Notes under the pieces: model-generated | Database searches by the model: none | Told to the model about the DNA's origin: nothing | The model's input: only the letters and a program-made list of their open reading frames with translations | Assembly: GCA_031772625.1 (NCBI GenBank) | Contig: CM062814.1 | Span: 366,517,750-366,581,749, forward strand | Length of the DNA stretch: 64,000 nt | Origin: Pinus tabuliformis | Taxonomy: Eukaryota; Streptophyta; Pinopsida; Pinales; Pinaceae | Reading direction: 5' to 3' | Position numbers and translations under genes: made by a program | Shown here: in pieces, positions 47,701 to 59,903 of the stretch | Numbering within the stretch: position 1 is the stretch's first letter | Layout: the number at the start of each line of letters is the position of its first letter

Positions 47701-48029
47701 CTCTTGTCTTTGGATTGTTTAATTGAAATTTTGTCTGTCTAAAGTCTTTCTATCAGCCAATTAAATGAAGCAGTGTGCTATAATAAAAGCCAGTATCATA
47801 ATAAATTCATTAGGGCAGAGCGGCGAACATGATAATATTCCAGGTGATCCAGTTGTTTTTTCGTAATAGGTTGAGACATCACACTAAACAAAGATTAACG
47901 ATTACAAAAATGATTACAAAATAATTTAATATGACATTTACAGAACTCACCACTATGATTCGCTGGCATTCAATGTGTTTGCTCACAATTTCACGGAGTT
48001 TAAATAATTGCTGGATACAATTTTCCAAA

Positions 48030-49260
48030 ATATGGCAATTTTTTTTTAATTTAGATTTAGTTTCAAATCTATAAATAAATATTGTCTATAATGCCACTTT
48101 TTGGAAGTTTTTTCGGTGGGTTTTTCGGGTTAAAATCCCGCAACAATTTATTGGAATCTCAAGTTTGATAGCTAGTTTATGCACAATTAAAGCCTCCCAG
48201 GGGTTTTCAAGGTGCTGAATCGAAATATACAGTTAAAAAACCATTTTAGCTGCAACAAATCAAAATTTAATCTCAATTTCTTCCGCGGGATTCTGCTGAC
48301 GGAATCCCCAAAAAATCACATTATAAACAACTCCTATAAATAATGTAATTCTTTCTATTTAAATTATGTTCCTGAACTATAAAGGAGTCAACATCATAGA
48401 AACGAGTGAAACACCCTAAAATTCCAAGGTCTGAAAATATAAAAAGAAAAATCGCAACCTAAAAAACAGTTAAAATCCTGAAATCGCCCTTGTTACGCTA
48501 ATCAAATGAAAGATCTTTCCATATCACAAATAAAAAACAATTCACTCCACAATAGCGAAAAATAAGCAACTTTTCCGCCCTCACTGTGAAGGAAAAAGAG
48601 CTTTATAACTTTGTTCAATCAACTCGTCCTTTTTTATCTAATTTCTTTAAAATTAAGTAGAAATTTATTAGAATAGTAAGTTTAAGTTATGAATTTTTCG
48701 ATGAGTTTTTTAAAATAATAGGTGAAAATATAATTTAGATAAAAATATTAAGATTTAATGTTTTTATTTTTATTTTTATTTCAAAAATAATTAAAAAATA
48801 ACCAATTTTACATTAAATAATTTAATTGTTTTAGTTTTATATAATTTTAATAAACTCTTTATTAATTTTTATATATAAATAAATTATATAAATAAATTTT
48901 GTTTTAAATTGGATAAAAATTTGTGGTGTGTGTAATTCAATAAATTTACGCTCCACTATTCACAACTCCCTACCTTGATTCCACACAACTGCCATTTTAC
49001 ATCGAACGTATGATATAAAGCCCCTGTTCTGGCCGACTCTTAAATGGACATAAACAATTCATTAATACACATGAACGGAATCTGACCCAGATAGAAATAA
49101 AACATTAGCTAAGATGGGATGCCGTGCCTAAATGATACCATCAACGTGATATGATATGCGTGCAAGAGTTCAAGAAGATCTTTAGAACAGTCCAGCGCAT
49201 GTGATATACTTCCAACTGACTTGACGGGATTTCACGCCAGAAATCCCGAAGATTTGTTGA
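48030..49260 (-). repeat. Inverse copy of the 4.5-6.07 kb segment
   Basis: Matches 4,500-6,070 and 20,930-21,740 on the opposite strand (for example GTGGAGTGAATTG and CATCGAACGTATGATATAAAG). It forms the distal upstream flank of the laccase. 49,261-50,236 is AT-rich with nothing recognised. Confidence 0.7.
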
Positions 49261-50245
49261 ATGATATCAAATTGCCATCAAAATTGTTAGGTTTTGGGAA
49301 TTGTTTTTAGTGTGGTTTTTCTGATTTTTTGGTGTTGGAATTAGGTTAAAAAATAAAGTGAAATTTTGATCTGAGTTATTTAAATTAGTTTTTTAATTGT
49401 ATATATAAATTTAACATTTTTAAAAATCATAGAGCATTCAAACTTATAATTTAAATAATTTTTAAGAGATTTTAGAAAAAATAGACCAGAAAATCTCAAA
49501 AAAATCTTCCAATACAAAACACGTGTTGTCAATCCAGCATTTGACTATACTCCCTCAACTGGTGAGCCTTTTAATAGCAGATTATTACACTCCTTATGAC
49601 TATGTGATTCAGCGACATGGTATTTGATAAGCCCGTGTATTTTATACAACTTATTGACAGTCCGAATTTCTTGAATTTCTCTGCCAGTCTTCCTTTTAAG
49701 TAGCACATTGATTATTTACCAGGATATTTTCATCCATCGTAGTTGTTCAATCTATGTTGTGAGATAGTCTGAGTGACCTAGTTTTTGTAATATCGTAGCT
49801 CAGCGCAGAGGCTTCCCTTTGTTGGAGATGCAACCGAAGCATAAATATAAAATACATATATGCTCTGGATTTTGCTGTTTTGGTCCCCCTTCGATTCTCA
49901 GGTAAATTAATTAGTAGGCAGATTCAACTTGGATCAACAGGCCGATTGAGGAGGTTTCATTGTTTACAGAGGAGGAGGATTGTCAGCTATTCTCATGAAC
50001 CCCAGAATCACTCACACAAGAGGCGACATCTTAAATCTCAGTGATTGACATGCATTATATACAGACAATAGCCAAGGTACTTCCTCCATCCAGTAGCAGC
50101 GTATGGTGCTTTCATCGTTGTGTGTTCATACTTGTGTTGAATGTGTGGAATAATCCTTAAACTGGTGTGGAGCTCCCGCAAGTGGGTCATTTCTGCGCTG
50201 AACTGGTCGTTGTTGTCGTGCATATGTACGAAGTATATTTTTTGG

Positions 50246-50431
50246 GGAAACTCCTATTTCCACCACTATAACAAAGTTAACGCACCCTGACATGCAAGGG
50301 GAATAGTGGCTGCCTTGCATTTATATTTCCTTCAAAGTTGACTTTGGCATGTTAGTAGCAAGGCAGCCACTATTCCCCTTGCATGTCAGGGTGCATTAAC
50401 TTTTCTATAGTGGTGGAAATAGGAATTTCCG
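50246..50431. mobile_element. MITE, 186 bp, Mutator-like
   Basis: Terminal inverted repeats of 73 bp (50,246-50,318 and 50,358-50,430) differ at about four positions and leave a ~39-bp spacer. The ends are GGAAACTCC... and ...GGAATTTCCG. ATTTTTTGG occurs immediately outside on both sides (50,237-50,245 and 50,432-50,440), a 9-bp target duplication, which fits Mutator-type transposition. Non-coding; its transcript would fold into one long hairpin. Confidence 0.85.
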
Positions 50432-50719
50432 ATTTTTTGGTCAGTCTTATTGAATACTAGAGATATCGTTGGCTCGAAACATAAGGTGAAATTGCAACAT
50501 AAAGTTTTTAAATGGCTAAAATTGAGACTTTATTATAGTTATTAAGAACTCTAATAACGTCTACTCATGAAATCACAATTAAAACCAACAACAACACTCT
50601 GTCTGATATTCAAATATGTATGCAAGGTGTATATGAAAATATTGATTTTTTGCATCTTGGATCTTAGTTACAGCAAGCGGAGCTACAACAGTGTAGTCCT
50701 CACTCTAAACTTGTTTTTG

Positions 50720-51310
50720 TTTAGAATAATCCACTGTTTGAATTTGAAATAAATGTCGGCCAGTTTCCAGCAAGTGATCAATTTAGTGAACATGAGGTTA
50801 GTTCATATCAAGTGCTCATTTCGAGAGAAGATTTGCATGTAGATGCAGAAATTCAACCCGCACTTCCCAAGTCCATCATCAGATCTTGGGAAGATCTTGT
50901 GAGCAAAAACCACAAAACAGGTCTTGGATATGACAAGGAGGTGTCATTTCATAATCCATACTACTCCAAGCCAATCAATTTTCAAAGTGTTGGATTTCTT
51001 CAGGAAGGTTCACATACACCTGTTCTAGATCCCCCTCCTCCACAACCGCATATTGTCAAATTCCAACACTATGATAGAGTTAGCCATGTGAAAGATCATT
51101 GTTTTGATCTTCACCCATGCAAGGATTGTGGTCAGCACTCTCATTCTTCAAATAGATGCTTCAAAATCAAGCCTCCTACAAGAAGAAATATTCACCTTCA
51201 ATTGATCACTTCTTGGCACTGGGCTTCAATAGCGAGGAAGATTTTTCGCTTATATCATAAAATTTGTTCACGTGTAATGAAAAGTCTTATAGTTGATTTT
51301 CCTTAATCTT
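50720..51310 (+). pseudogene. Gypsy gag/protease-linker remnant with G-patch-like and CCHC motifs
   Basis: Open frame 50,812-51,306: LISREDLHVD, then WEDLVSKNHKTGLGYDKEV (G-patch-like), KPINFQSVGFLQEGSHTP, and a Cys/His region HYDRVSHVKDHCFDLHPCKDC-type spread over about 30 residues, with the first Cys mutated. This wording recurs in plant Tat-type gypsy polyproteins near protease. No RT or integrase is present nearby. Start and end of the fragment are approximate. Confidence 0.6.
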
Positions 51311-51315
51311 CTCAT

Positions 51316-52180
51316 ACTGTATCTGACACTGGGGGAATTGATGGTCATATACAGGCTTCAAAGAGAAATCAAGCGAGCTTGAGCCATAACCTAAACTTGT
51401 TTCCTAAGCCTATAACCAGAGACAACCATACCTAGATTCATATTTGTAGTCAAAGATAGAGAAGCCCATAAGCATGCCTTTCGTTGGTGGTCTACCTTAA
51501 ACCATCATAGGTTGTAGACCTCCATTCTTCCAGGTTGAAGGTCTCCCTCTTCAAATCATTAAGGAGCACTTCCTCTGGATTTGGAAGAGTTCCAGGAATC
51601 ACACTAAGAATTCCTTTGGTTCGTGTCTTTCCTTAAACCACCACAGGTTGCCAAACTTCCTTCATCTTTTCACCTTGTCTCTGATTGGGAGGAATTGTTG
51701 GTCATATACAAGCTTTAAAAAGAAATCAAATGAGCCTGAGCCAGAACCTAAACTTGCTACCTGAGCTTACAGCCAGAGAAAACCATACCAAGATTCAGAT
51801 TTGTCGCCAGAGATAGAAAATCCCATAGGCATGCGTTTGGTTGGTGGTATTCCTTAATCCACCCCAGGTTGTAAACCTCCATTCTTCCAGGTTAAAAGTC
51901 TCCCTCTTCAAAGAATTAAGGAGCACTTCCTCTAGATTTGGAAGTGTTCCAGGATTTGCACTAAGTGTTCCTTTGGTTGGTGGCCTTCCTTAAACCACTG
52001 CAGGTTGTAGATCTCGTTTTTCCAAGTTCAAAGTATCCCTCTTCAAAACATTAAGGAGCACTTCCACTAGCAGTAGACATCAGCTCGTTGCCAGATTTGG
52101 AAGTTTTCTACGAACTGCACTAAGAATTCGAGTCTTGGTGGTCATCCTTAAATCACCATTGATTGATACCTCGATTTCTC
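51316..52180 (+). repeat. Tandem repeats (~357-bp unit with ~120-150-bp sub-units)
   Basis: TGGTCATATACA... at 51,341 and 51,698 marks two large units; sub-units with TTAAGGAGCACTTCC, GGATTTGGAAG.GTTCCAGGA and CCTTAAACCACC.CAGGTTG recur near 51,490, 51,600, 51,850, 51,980 and 52,060. It directly follows the gypsy gag remnant and probably belongs to that element's non-coding part. Confidence 0.7.
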
Positions 52181-52429
52181 CAACCTTATGTCATCATCTC
52201 AAAGAGGACATTCAGCATACTTCTTTCATGAATTGTGGTATTAGAGTTCTCTTCTTGGACTCGTATATACCCTTTCGGATTAAGCGGGAAATGTTGGACA
52301 CTTAATCCACTAATGGTTGGTGTGGAATGTGAATAGTCATCATAGTCCAAGAGACCACTTGGTATGTGAAGACCCATGGTCACAATAATTTAATATACAT
52401 TTACATCTTTGTTAATAAAATTGCATTCA

Positions 52430-52900
52430 CATTTATCCTATTTGGTTGTCCACTATTCTTGTGTGTTTAACAATCGCCACATTTGAACAAAGCCTACATT
52501 GTAGATACTCTTTTAGGATAAATAGAGTTACAAAAACAAAGAATTCATTGGGGGTGATTGAGAGAGATGTCATCATAACAATGGGCAAGGTATAAGTGTT
52601 AGTTTTGAATTTTATGTGCATAAAATGTTGATTTTGATTGTATTAACCTTCACTTAACCATCTTTTGACCAATCCATTTTAAAAAATCACAAAGTTTTTT
52701 GAAGTAGAACAATCATAATGTAAAATTATTATGTTTTTGGATTGAAACATTTCCATATTTGTATTTAATTTGGTAAAACCATGTATCTTGCAGAGTCACA
52801 AAAATGTCTAAGTTGGAAAATCAAGATGTTAGTTATAATGGCTTTAGGCTCCTTGCAAAAATGTCCAACCATATACCTATGCACCATGCATTTAAGGTAG
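52430..52900 (+). repeat. Exon-like repeat, inverse copy of 16,149-16,740
   Basis: See the 16.1-kb copy. Here an intron-like stretch ends in TTGCAG at ~52,794 and the exon-like part reads VTKMSKLENQDVSYNGFRLL before a GT (AAGGTAGT) near 52,896. Confidence 0.4.
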
Positions 52901-55636
52901 TGGTATTTGAAACACAATATATTATATTTATATAATGAATTAAAATTCAGATTAAAATCAGTTTCAAAACAACATATAGCATAATGTTTTAAAAAACGAA
53001 AGTTCTATTATTTTTTTAAAATTTCTCAGTTTTCCCTTTAAAAAAAGGTACTAAATGCATTATTGAAAACTCTAGATTATGTGAACTTTCTCGATTGCAT
53101 ATCTAAAACATGGATTGTTTAAATTAAATTGACATAATCATCATAGACTAATCAGTGAGAAACAAAATTTGGCCTTCAAGGGATTGTTGTCTGCCAATAA
53201 TCTCAGTAACTAATACAATCTCATGGAGGCAGCGAAATCGATGCGAAGATGACATAGTCAGGGTCGACACTGCTAACATATTTCTAGGAAATAAACCCAT
53301 AGAACCAAACCGTGATGTCGCATTGTGTCAGTGAATTCTTTTTAAAATACCTTAATTTTTAAAAGTATTTTATATATATTATTATGAAATTATAAATTAA
53401 TAATGAGCATTTACAAAAAAAAAGCATTATTTAAAACTTATCGCGATAAGTTTTGGAAAGAAACAAAATGCAATCCACATATTAATTATTTATATTATTA
53501 AAATAAATTAAAACATAACATTTTAATTAATATATAAAATAAATAAAAAATAATGTTTTGGTTTCACTGGTTAAAAACAATTTCTTGGCGATTGTTTTGG
53601 TTTTCCCCTAACCACAAAGTTGTTTATATGCTACTTTAACAATTTATTTTTCATCATTTAAATCTTGTTCCATATTTAAGGCTGATATTTCTTTATCTAC
53701 TCCAATAGTGGAAAAAGCCACATTTTTAGGGAAGGGCGGTAGTATAAAATTTAGTTAACTCATGATCTCCCTATTTTCAATATTCCATTAAGAATAGAAT
53801 GGAATATTTGGTTGCAATATTCAATTGATCAAGTAAAATTCATTTTAATATTTGACATTTCCACAATTAAGAATGTTTTTTTTTTTTTTTTTTTATCTTC
53901 ACCAAACTTCTTGATAAATTGATTTTCAAAAATATCTCAACTAGCTATACAACCAGCATAAAATTTGTTGAATCTCTTAAATCTACAAGACAATTATGAA
54001 CACTTTGATTGCAAGTTTCAAAAGTCAAGAGAAATCAAGTCTGCACAACATCAAATTCTTATCATTTCCTAAGGGAAACTCATCTTCTTTAGGGGCAAAG
54101 AGAAGGTATGGAAACTAGTCAACGGTTTAATGGTGGATGGTCTGTTGCTCTTAGGAATCCTACAACAAATTTCCATAACCTTGGAGGTAAATTACACACA
54201 GGATCATTTCCATTCCCCTGGATTGTATCAAATTCACTATAAATTTCTTCATAACCATAATTTTGCTTGAGCAATGACAAATAGTTCCATGAATTATTTC
54301 CAATTATGAGCTTATTTGGCTAGTAATGTGCTATGTTTCTATTGTGTGGGTAATCGATTGACATATTCTGATTTCCTAAACAATTTTTAAAATTTAATAT
54401 CTAACATTAGAATTAATTAAGATGCCTAAATGAAAATATTGTCTTGTCTTTAATTGATGGGTCAAAATGAGCTTGGCCGATAGCATGTGTTACGCTTACT
54501 GAAAACATACAATTAAATCAAAATGTAGCTTTGTAGCCATTATTGAGTTGGGGCCTTACTAATTATGGTTGGGGTCAACCATTTATGGTTTTCAAAACCA
54601 AATAATTAAATGTAGTTAATCTAAGACACAAATTCATTTGTCCATATCTGACTAAAGCAAAAGGAAAACATAGAACCATACCTATTCCTATCATTGACCC
54701 ATTGATTAGATTCTTAAGAGTAAATACAAGAATATGAGTAGCTAACAGAAAACCTAGAATAATATAGCATTGAAAAAAGCATCCATAGACCTATTTTCAC
54801 ATATTTTGACAAACATTTTTAGAGGATCTCTCAACGCATGCAACATATACAACAAATAATGGATCTCCATGTTAAATTGCTTATAGTTTCAAGGATAACA
54901 TAGATTGTTTAACTCACTCCTCAACAGTGACGAGTCCATCTAGACTAAATTGAAAAATAGGGAAAATATATGACATATTTTTGTACTTACAGATGTCTAG
55001 AAAAACTATACAAACGATTGTTGACGAACAATAATCTTGATTTGATGGAAAATATAATAGTGAAGGTGGTGGGATGAGGGTTTCATTCAAACATAATATT
55101 TAAGAGAAAATATTATGCGTGTTTGAATACCACTAGAATCTGGTTCTAGCTAGCCACACAAGATGTTTCTAAAGAAACTGTTAAACTAAAAGTACAATGA
55201 AAATTTCTTTGGTTTCATATTCACCATCAAATAAGAACATAAACAACAAACAAATCATAATCTTTGTATGAAAATAAAAATACACTGCAACATATCTTAG
55301 GAAATGTTAACAGGATATCACAATATTCAATCAGAGTTCAATATGAATAATTTTAGAAAATGAATACCACATGCATCTATTAAATAATTAAAATGATGAC
55401 AAGACATCAGACACATAACTCATAAACAAATTTAATGATGAATTTTGTCTTCAAAAAATAGTAGCCTCAAAAATTAATTATAGATTACAAACCTTCAGTT
55501 CCACAAATCATCAAATCTTACATCAATGTAAGAGACCATATAAATGCTAAAATAATTAAAAAATCTTCAAGATTTTCTTTTGATCCAGGAGGATTATGTT
55601 GATTCAATTGTATAGGTGTTCAAGTGTCATCATCAG
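52901..55636. other. No recognisable gene
   Basis: AT-rich; an 18-20-bp T run at about 53,876-53,895 could be the tail of a minus-strand retroposed copy but no target duplication was found. Confidence 0.4.
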
Positions 55637-57202
55637 TGTTCAGTATCGTCGTCACTTTAGTTCAGCTTCGGCAGATCAAAAATGTTGGTTAGGGATCAGG
55701 CTGTTTAGGTAATGTTCATAGTTTTCGTGTCGTTCAGTTGATATGGGTTGTACCTGGCTGTCGACTTGAGTTCATCGACAATTCCACCAGGAATGGTCGA
55801 CGACATGTGTTTTTGTCATTCGACAAGTAGGATTTAGTGTCGACATGGTTGTGTCGTCCACTGCAGAGGATTGATATTTCATCAGGGCTGTCGTCACAAA
55901 CGTTGTTTTATCGACGATTCATATGTCGTTTTATGTCGCTTTGTGACAATAATTGAAAAAGGTGTTTTTACACCTAATGTAAATCTAAAACCCTAAAACT
56001 ACATTTAAACCATGCTACAAACCTATCACCTAAGTCATAACCTATCACAACACCAAAAACTATGTGTTAATACAATTCCTAAGTCTAAAAGACTAACCGT
56101 AAACCTAAGTTCTATGACCTCAAAACCTCATCATATAGCTCTCGGCCTAAATCACATTGTAAAACATTACAAATAAACCATAAAACTATCTGAACCGTGT
56201 AGTCAACATAGATCGTATCGGAAGGTCATGTGAACAACAAATAGATAAGCCGTTGGGGTTAACATGTCTGCTAGGTCCTAACCGTCGTGCTGGAGATTGC
56301 ATCGGAACGGTAGCATGTGAACAACTACGTAAGCGGAAGATGTTATCACCGTGGCAGGCAGGATAACCGAGCGAAGATTGCGCCAGAAGCGGTCACATTC
56401 AACCGTCATAACTCTCTGTTAGTGGAACCTTTGGAGAGGTGTCTGCCTGTTGTTGGAACGCAACCTATTCACATGGGAGGTCAACCAACTCTGTGCTATC
56501 AACCTGACCTCCAATGGGAAAACTTTATGATAAAGTGTTGGGGTTTATTATGGTTCTTGTTGTTAAAAATTAATTCAAAGGTCATAAAACCCTATCCTAG
56601 CTGTCAGGAAATCACATTACCAAAACTCCTAAACCCAAATTAGGCCAAATTCATCCTTAAATTTAGTGAAGGGAGTTCCAATGTATTTGCAAGGCCTATA
56701 AGAGGTAGATTTGTCCTTTGAAAGACATTAGAGTGGTTCTTGACTTTTATATGTAGATTCTGGAGGACATAGGTGGTTTTTGTTTTCAGTGTTACAGGGG
56801 CATCCGAGGTCGGTTTTGGAAACCGTATGAGGCGTTTGAAAGATGGTTTAGAGGGCTATCTGATGACAGTGATAAAAAGTTCCTACATTCACATTCAGTA
56901 TGGTATTTTCTCTGTGTAATCAACACCTTCTTTTCATTCCTAAAAAAAATGGTTGCCCATCTTGAAAGCATACTCGGAGACGTATTCCATTAGGGACGAA
57001 CTCCATCATCAAATTGATGTCTGGTATCGCTATGCTTTTACTGTTTTTACTTTTGTTATGCATCGATTTTATGTTTAATCAACGGTCATAAAGTGTTCTT
57101 TTCAAGCAGTTTTTCCTCGGTTCGCATGCTTAAGCTAACATTCAAATCATTAATGGTTAATCAATTCTACAACAATATTTAGTTTATGATCATTTCAGAT
57201 CA
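55637..57202 (+). repeat. 5' LTR
   Basis: Begins TGTTCAGTATCGTCG and ends ...CATTTCAGATCA. Contains GTCGACGACATG and AAACCCTAAAACTAC. The two LTRs differ by scattered substitutions and small indels, so the insertion is old. Confidence 0.8.
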
Positions 57203-57438
57203 TATAATTTGGCATCAGAGTATGTTGCGTCTGTAGAATTTGCCATTGAATGTTTACTAGGTCAAAGTCGCAACGAGGAGAAGGAATCCTTGAGCAGATC
57301 AATCCAGAGATTGGAGAGTGACAAGTCGTTTAGAAATCGACCATGTCAGGACTTAATGCAGGTGAAAACACTAAAACTAAGATGAGTGAAGAATAGTTTC
57401 AGCAGGTGTTCTTAACTATGCAATAGATGTTGGGATAA

Positions 57439-58707
57439 TTGTATGAAGACAACAAGGCAAGAGATGCCACTTATTCTTCAAAGACATTGAAGAAGGAAAA
57501 AGGAAAAGGCAAGACCGATAAACCACGTTCACCTCCATCATCTCCATCATCCTCTTCTTCTTCTTCTTCTTCTTCTTCTTCTTCCAGTGTAGAATCTGAA
57601 ACGGAAAAGAAAAGTAAGAAAACATCTCTTTTGAAACTTGATGTTAAATTTTAGTTACCTGTTTATGATGGCGAAATGAATCCTAAAAAGCTACATAACT
57701 GGATAAAGCAATTAGAAGTGTATTGTCACATTCAGAACATTTCTAGTGCTAAAACTAAAATTCAGTTAGCTACACTTAGAATGGGGGGAACAACTTTAAT
57801 TTGGTGGGAAAGTAAAACTTAGATAAATGTAAAGAGTAAAGGAAAAGTCATCTCTTCATGGTCTAAGTTTTTATAACCTCTTAGGAATTAGTTCTATCCT
57901 TTAGGATACATGCAGCAAGTTGTTACCGATTGGCAGCATCTGAGGCAAGGTAAAGGGTAGAGTGTTCAGGAGTTCCTAAATAAAGCATTGGCACTTCGTA
58001 TTTCATTGGATACACGTGAAACTTTGTTAAAATACATCGACAGTTTACATTCATATTTGTAGCATACATTATTGATGTTTAATCCTGATGATTTTGATGA
58101 AGTGTGTGTTCAAGCCATAAATATTGAATCAGGTGGTAGACCATTCAAGTTTTCATCACAATCATCCAAAGAGTTGGAAACCAAAGATTCCAGTGATAGT
58201 AAGGGGAAGAACATTTCGAAGAGAGAGAAATCAACGATTGTTCAGAAGGAAAGACCTACCTGTTCTCATTGCCAAAGAATCGGTCATGATGAATCTATGT
58301 GTTTGAAACTTCATCCAAAACTTAAGCATAAAAAGTTCCATAAGGAAAATGATGAAAAGAAGGCCATTGCAGCAGTCCAGCAAGATCTAGGTTCAGATTC
58401 AGGTGATGAAAGGATGATAACTGCCATGGTTACGACAGGTAAAACTTTTGAAACTGGTTCAAGTTCGAAAACTATTGCATCTTCTTCAAACATAAATCCT
58501 TCACATGAGGATAAAAGAGTTGAATTGTTTAACATAAGGATAACTTCTAAGAATACAAAGATAGACACAATGTTTGACAGTGGATCACAGGCGAATCTAA
58601 TATCTGAATATTTAGTTAAAAGTTTGGGTTTGGAAACACAGAATCATCCAAGACCTTACCCATTAGGATGGATAAATAAATCAACTCAGATAAAAGTCAC
58701 CAAATAG
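57439..58707 (+). pseudogene. Gag, zinc knuckle and protease of the non-autonomous element
   Basis: Begins with a serine run (57,538-57,590) after a Lys-rich segment. Gag in one frame with stops: LHNWIKQLEVYCHIQ, ATLRMGGTTLIWWES, QGKG.SVQEFLNKALALRI. The open frame 58,072-58,707 holds a CCHC knuckle CSHCQRIGHDESMCLKLHP and an aspartic protease KIDTMFDSGSQANLISE with DSG intact. About six stops in gag. Protease would mature gag; no polymerase is encoded. Confidence 0.85.
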
Positions 58708-59455
58708 AATCAATTAAGATTTGCCATAACAGCTAATTACATTGATGAAGTGGAATTAAATGTGGTTTCAGTAGACATATGTGGAGTTTTCTTAGAAAGT
58801 CCTTATCTTTATGATCATGATGCAGTATTTTATAGGAGAGAACATAAATATCACCTTAAGAAAGATGGTGTTGAATTGATTTCCAGTGCACATCAAAGTA
58901 AAAATAACTTGAATTCAGTTAATGTTAATCAGATGAAGTGACTAATAAGTTCAAACAACCAGTTTGTAATCATGTGTTCAAGTGATCAACATAACAATCA
59001 ACATGATTCTTGTTTAAATTATGCAACTCAGCTTAAAGATGGTTTGATTAAAGAGATAGAAACTTGTTCAATTCTATGTAAAACCAAACATCTTAATCAT
59101 AAGAAAGGAATACAAAATGAAAGACAGTTTGTGCCTAAAGCTCCTCTTCTTAATTTCAGAATGAATCAATTCAGTTTAAGTTTGGAACTTAATAGTTGTA
59201 GGGATATAGGTCAGTATTGGGGAAAGTCAATGTTCAATTTCTCTTGTATTGTGTCACCATGTCATGTCTCGAATAGTTTGGAAACCTCTTTTCAAGTGGA
59301 GAGGAAACCTATTTGTTTTCATATCAAAGCCTTTTTTAAAGCAGTATCAAAGTGTTTAATGGGAACATATGCATCAGAGGAAGGTGCTAATCAATGGAAA
59401 CATCATGTAATAAATAAAGGAAAAGTGGTTCAAAAAAATCAATAGCTAACTCAAT
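58708..59455 (+). pseudogene. Protease C-terminal part and unrecognised tail
   Basis: CGVFLESPYLYDHDAVFYRR and YHLKKDGVELISSAH (58,750-58,941) is wording found between protease and RT in some plant gypsy polyproteins. The next open frame, 58,972-59,445, is not recognised. RT should follow but does not. Confidence 0.6.
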
Positions 59456-59903
59456 ACTTTCAAGGACAAACTAAGTTGCAACAAATTTCACCTTAAAGTT
59501 GGATAGGTTCAGTGCAGCAAGTTCACTTAGTAAACATGAATCAGGAAAGTATGTTAAATCATGAGCTGGTTTGATGTCGAAAGTCTTTGATTGTCTCTGT
59601 TATTAAACAACATCCAGTAGAGACTGTTTTCAAAGATTGTGAATCACTAACTCATGATTCTTCATGGAAAGAATTCAATTTTCATGTTGATAACAGGTCG
59701 TTTGCGCATCATCACAAGTTGTTCATACTATAGATGGAAGAAATAGGTCACTAAATCGAAAAGTGCCATGGTCAACATCATCAGGGTCATCACTTGCAAG
59801 TGATTGATCGAATGTATTGGTACATCGTCAGGTCAAGTTGGAAAGAGAGGGAGTTATACCCTCATCGATTATTTGTTTATTCTACCCTCATTGACTATTT
59901 GTT

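Noticed and set aside
53876..53895. Minus-strand LINE or SINE tail
   Set aside because: A T run alone, with no target duplication or recognisable body next to it.
57416..57625. Minus-strand poly-lysine ORF
   Set aside because: It is the complement of the serine run in the plus-strand gag.
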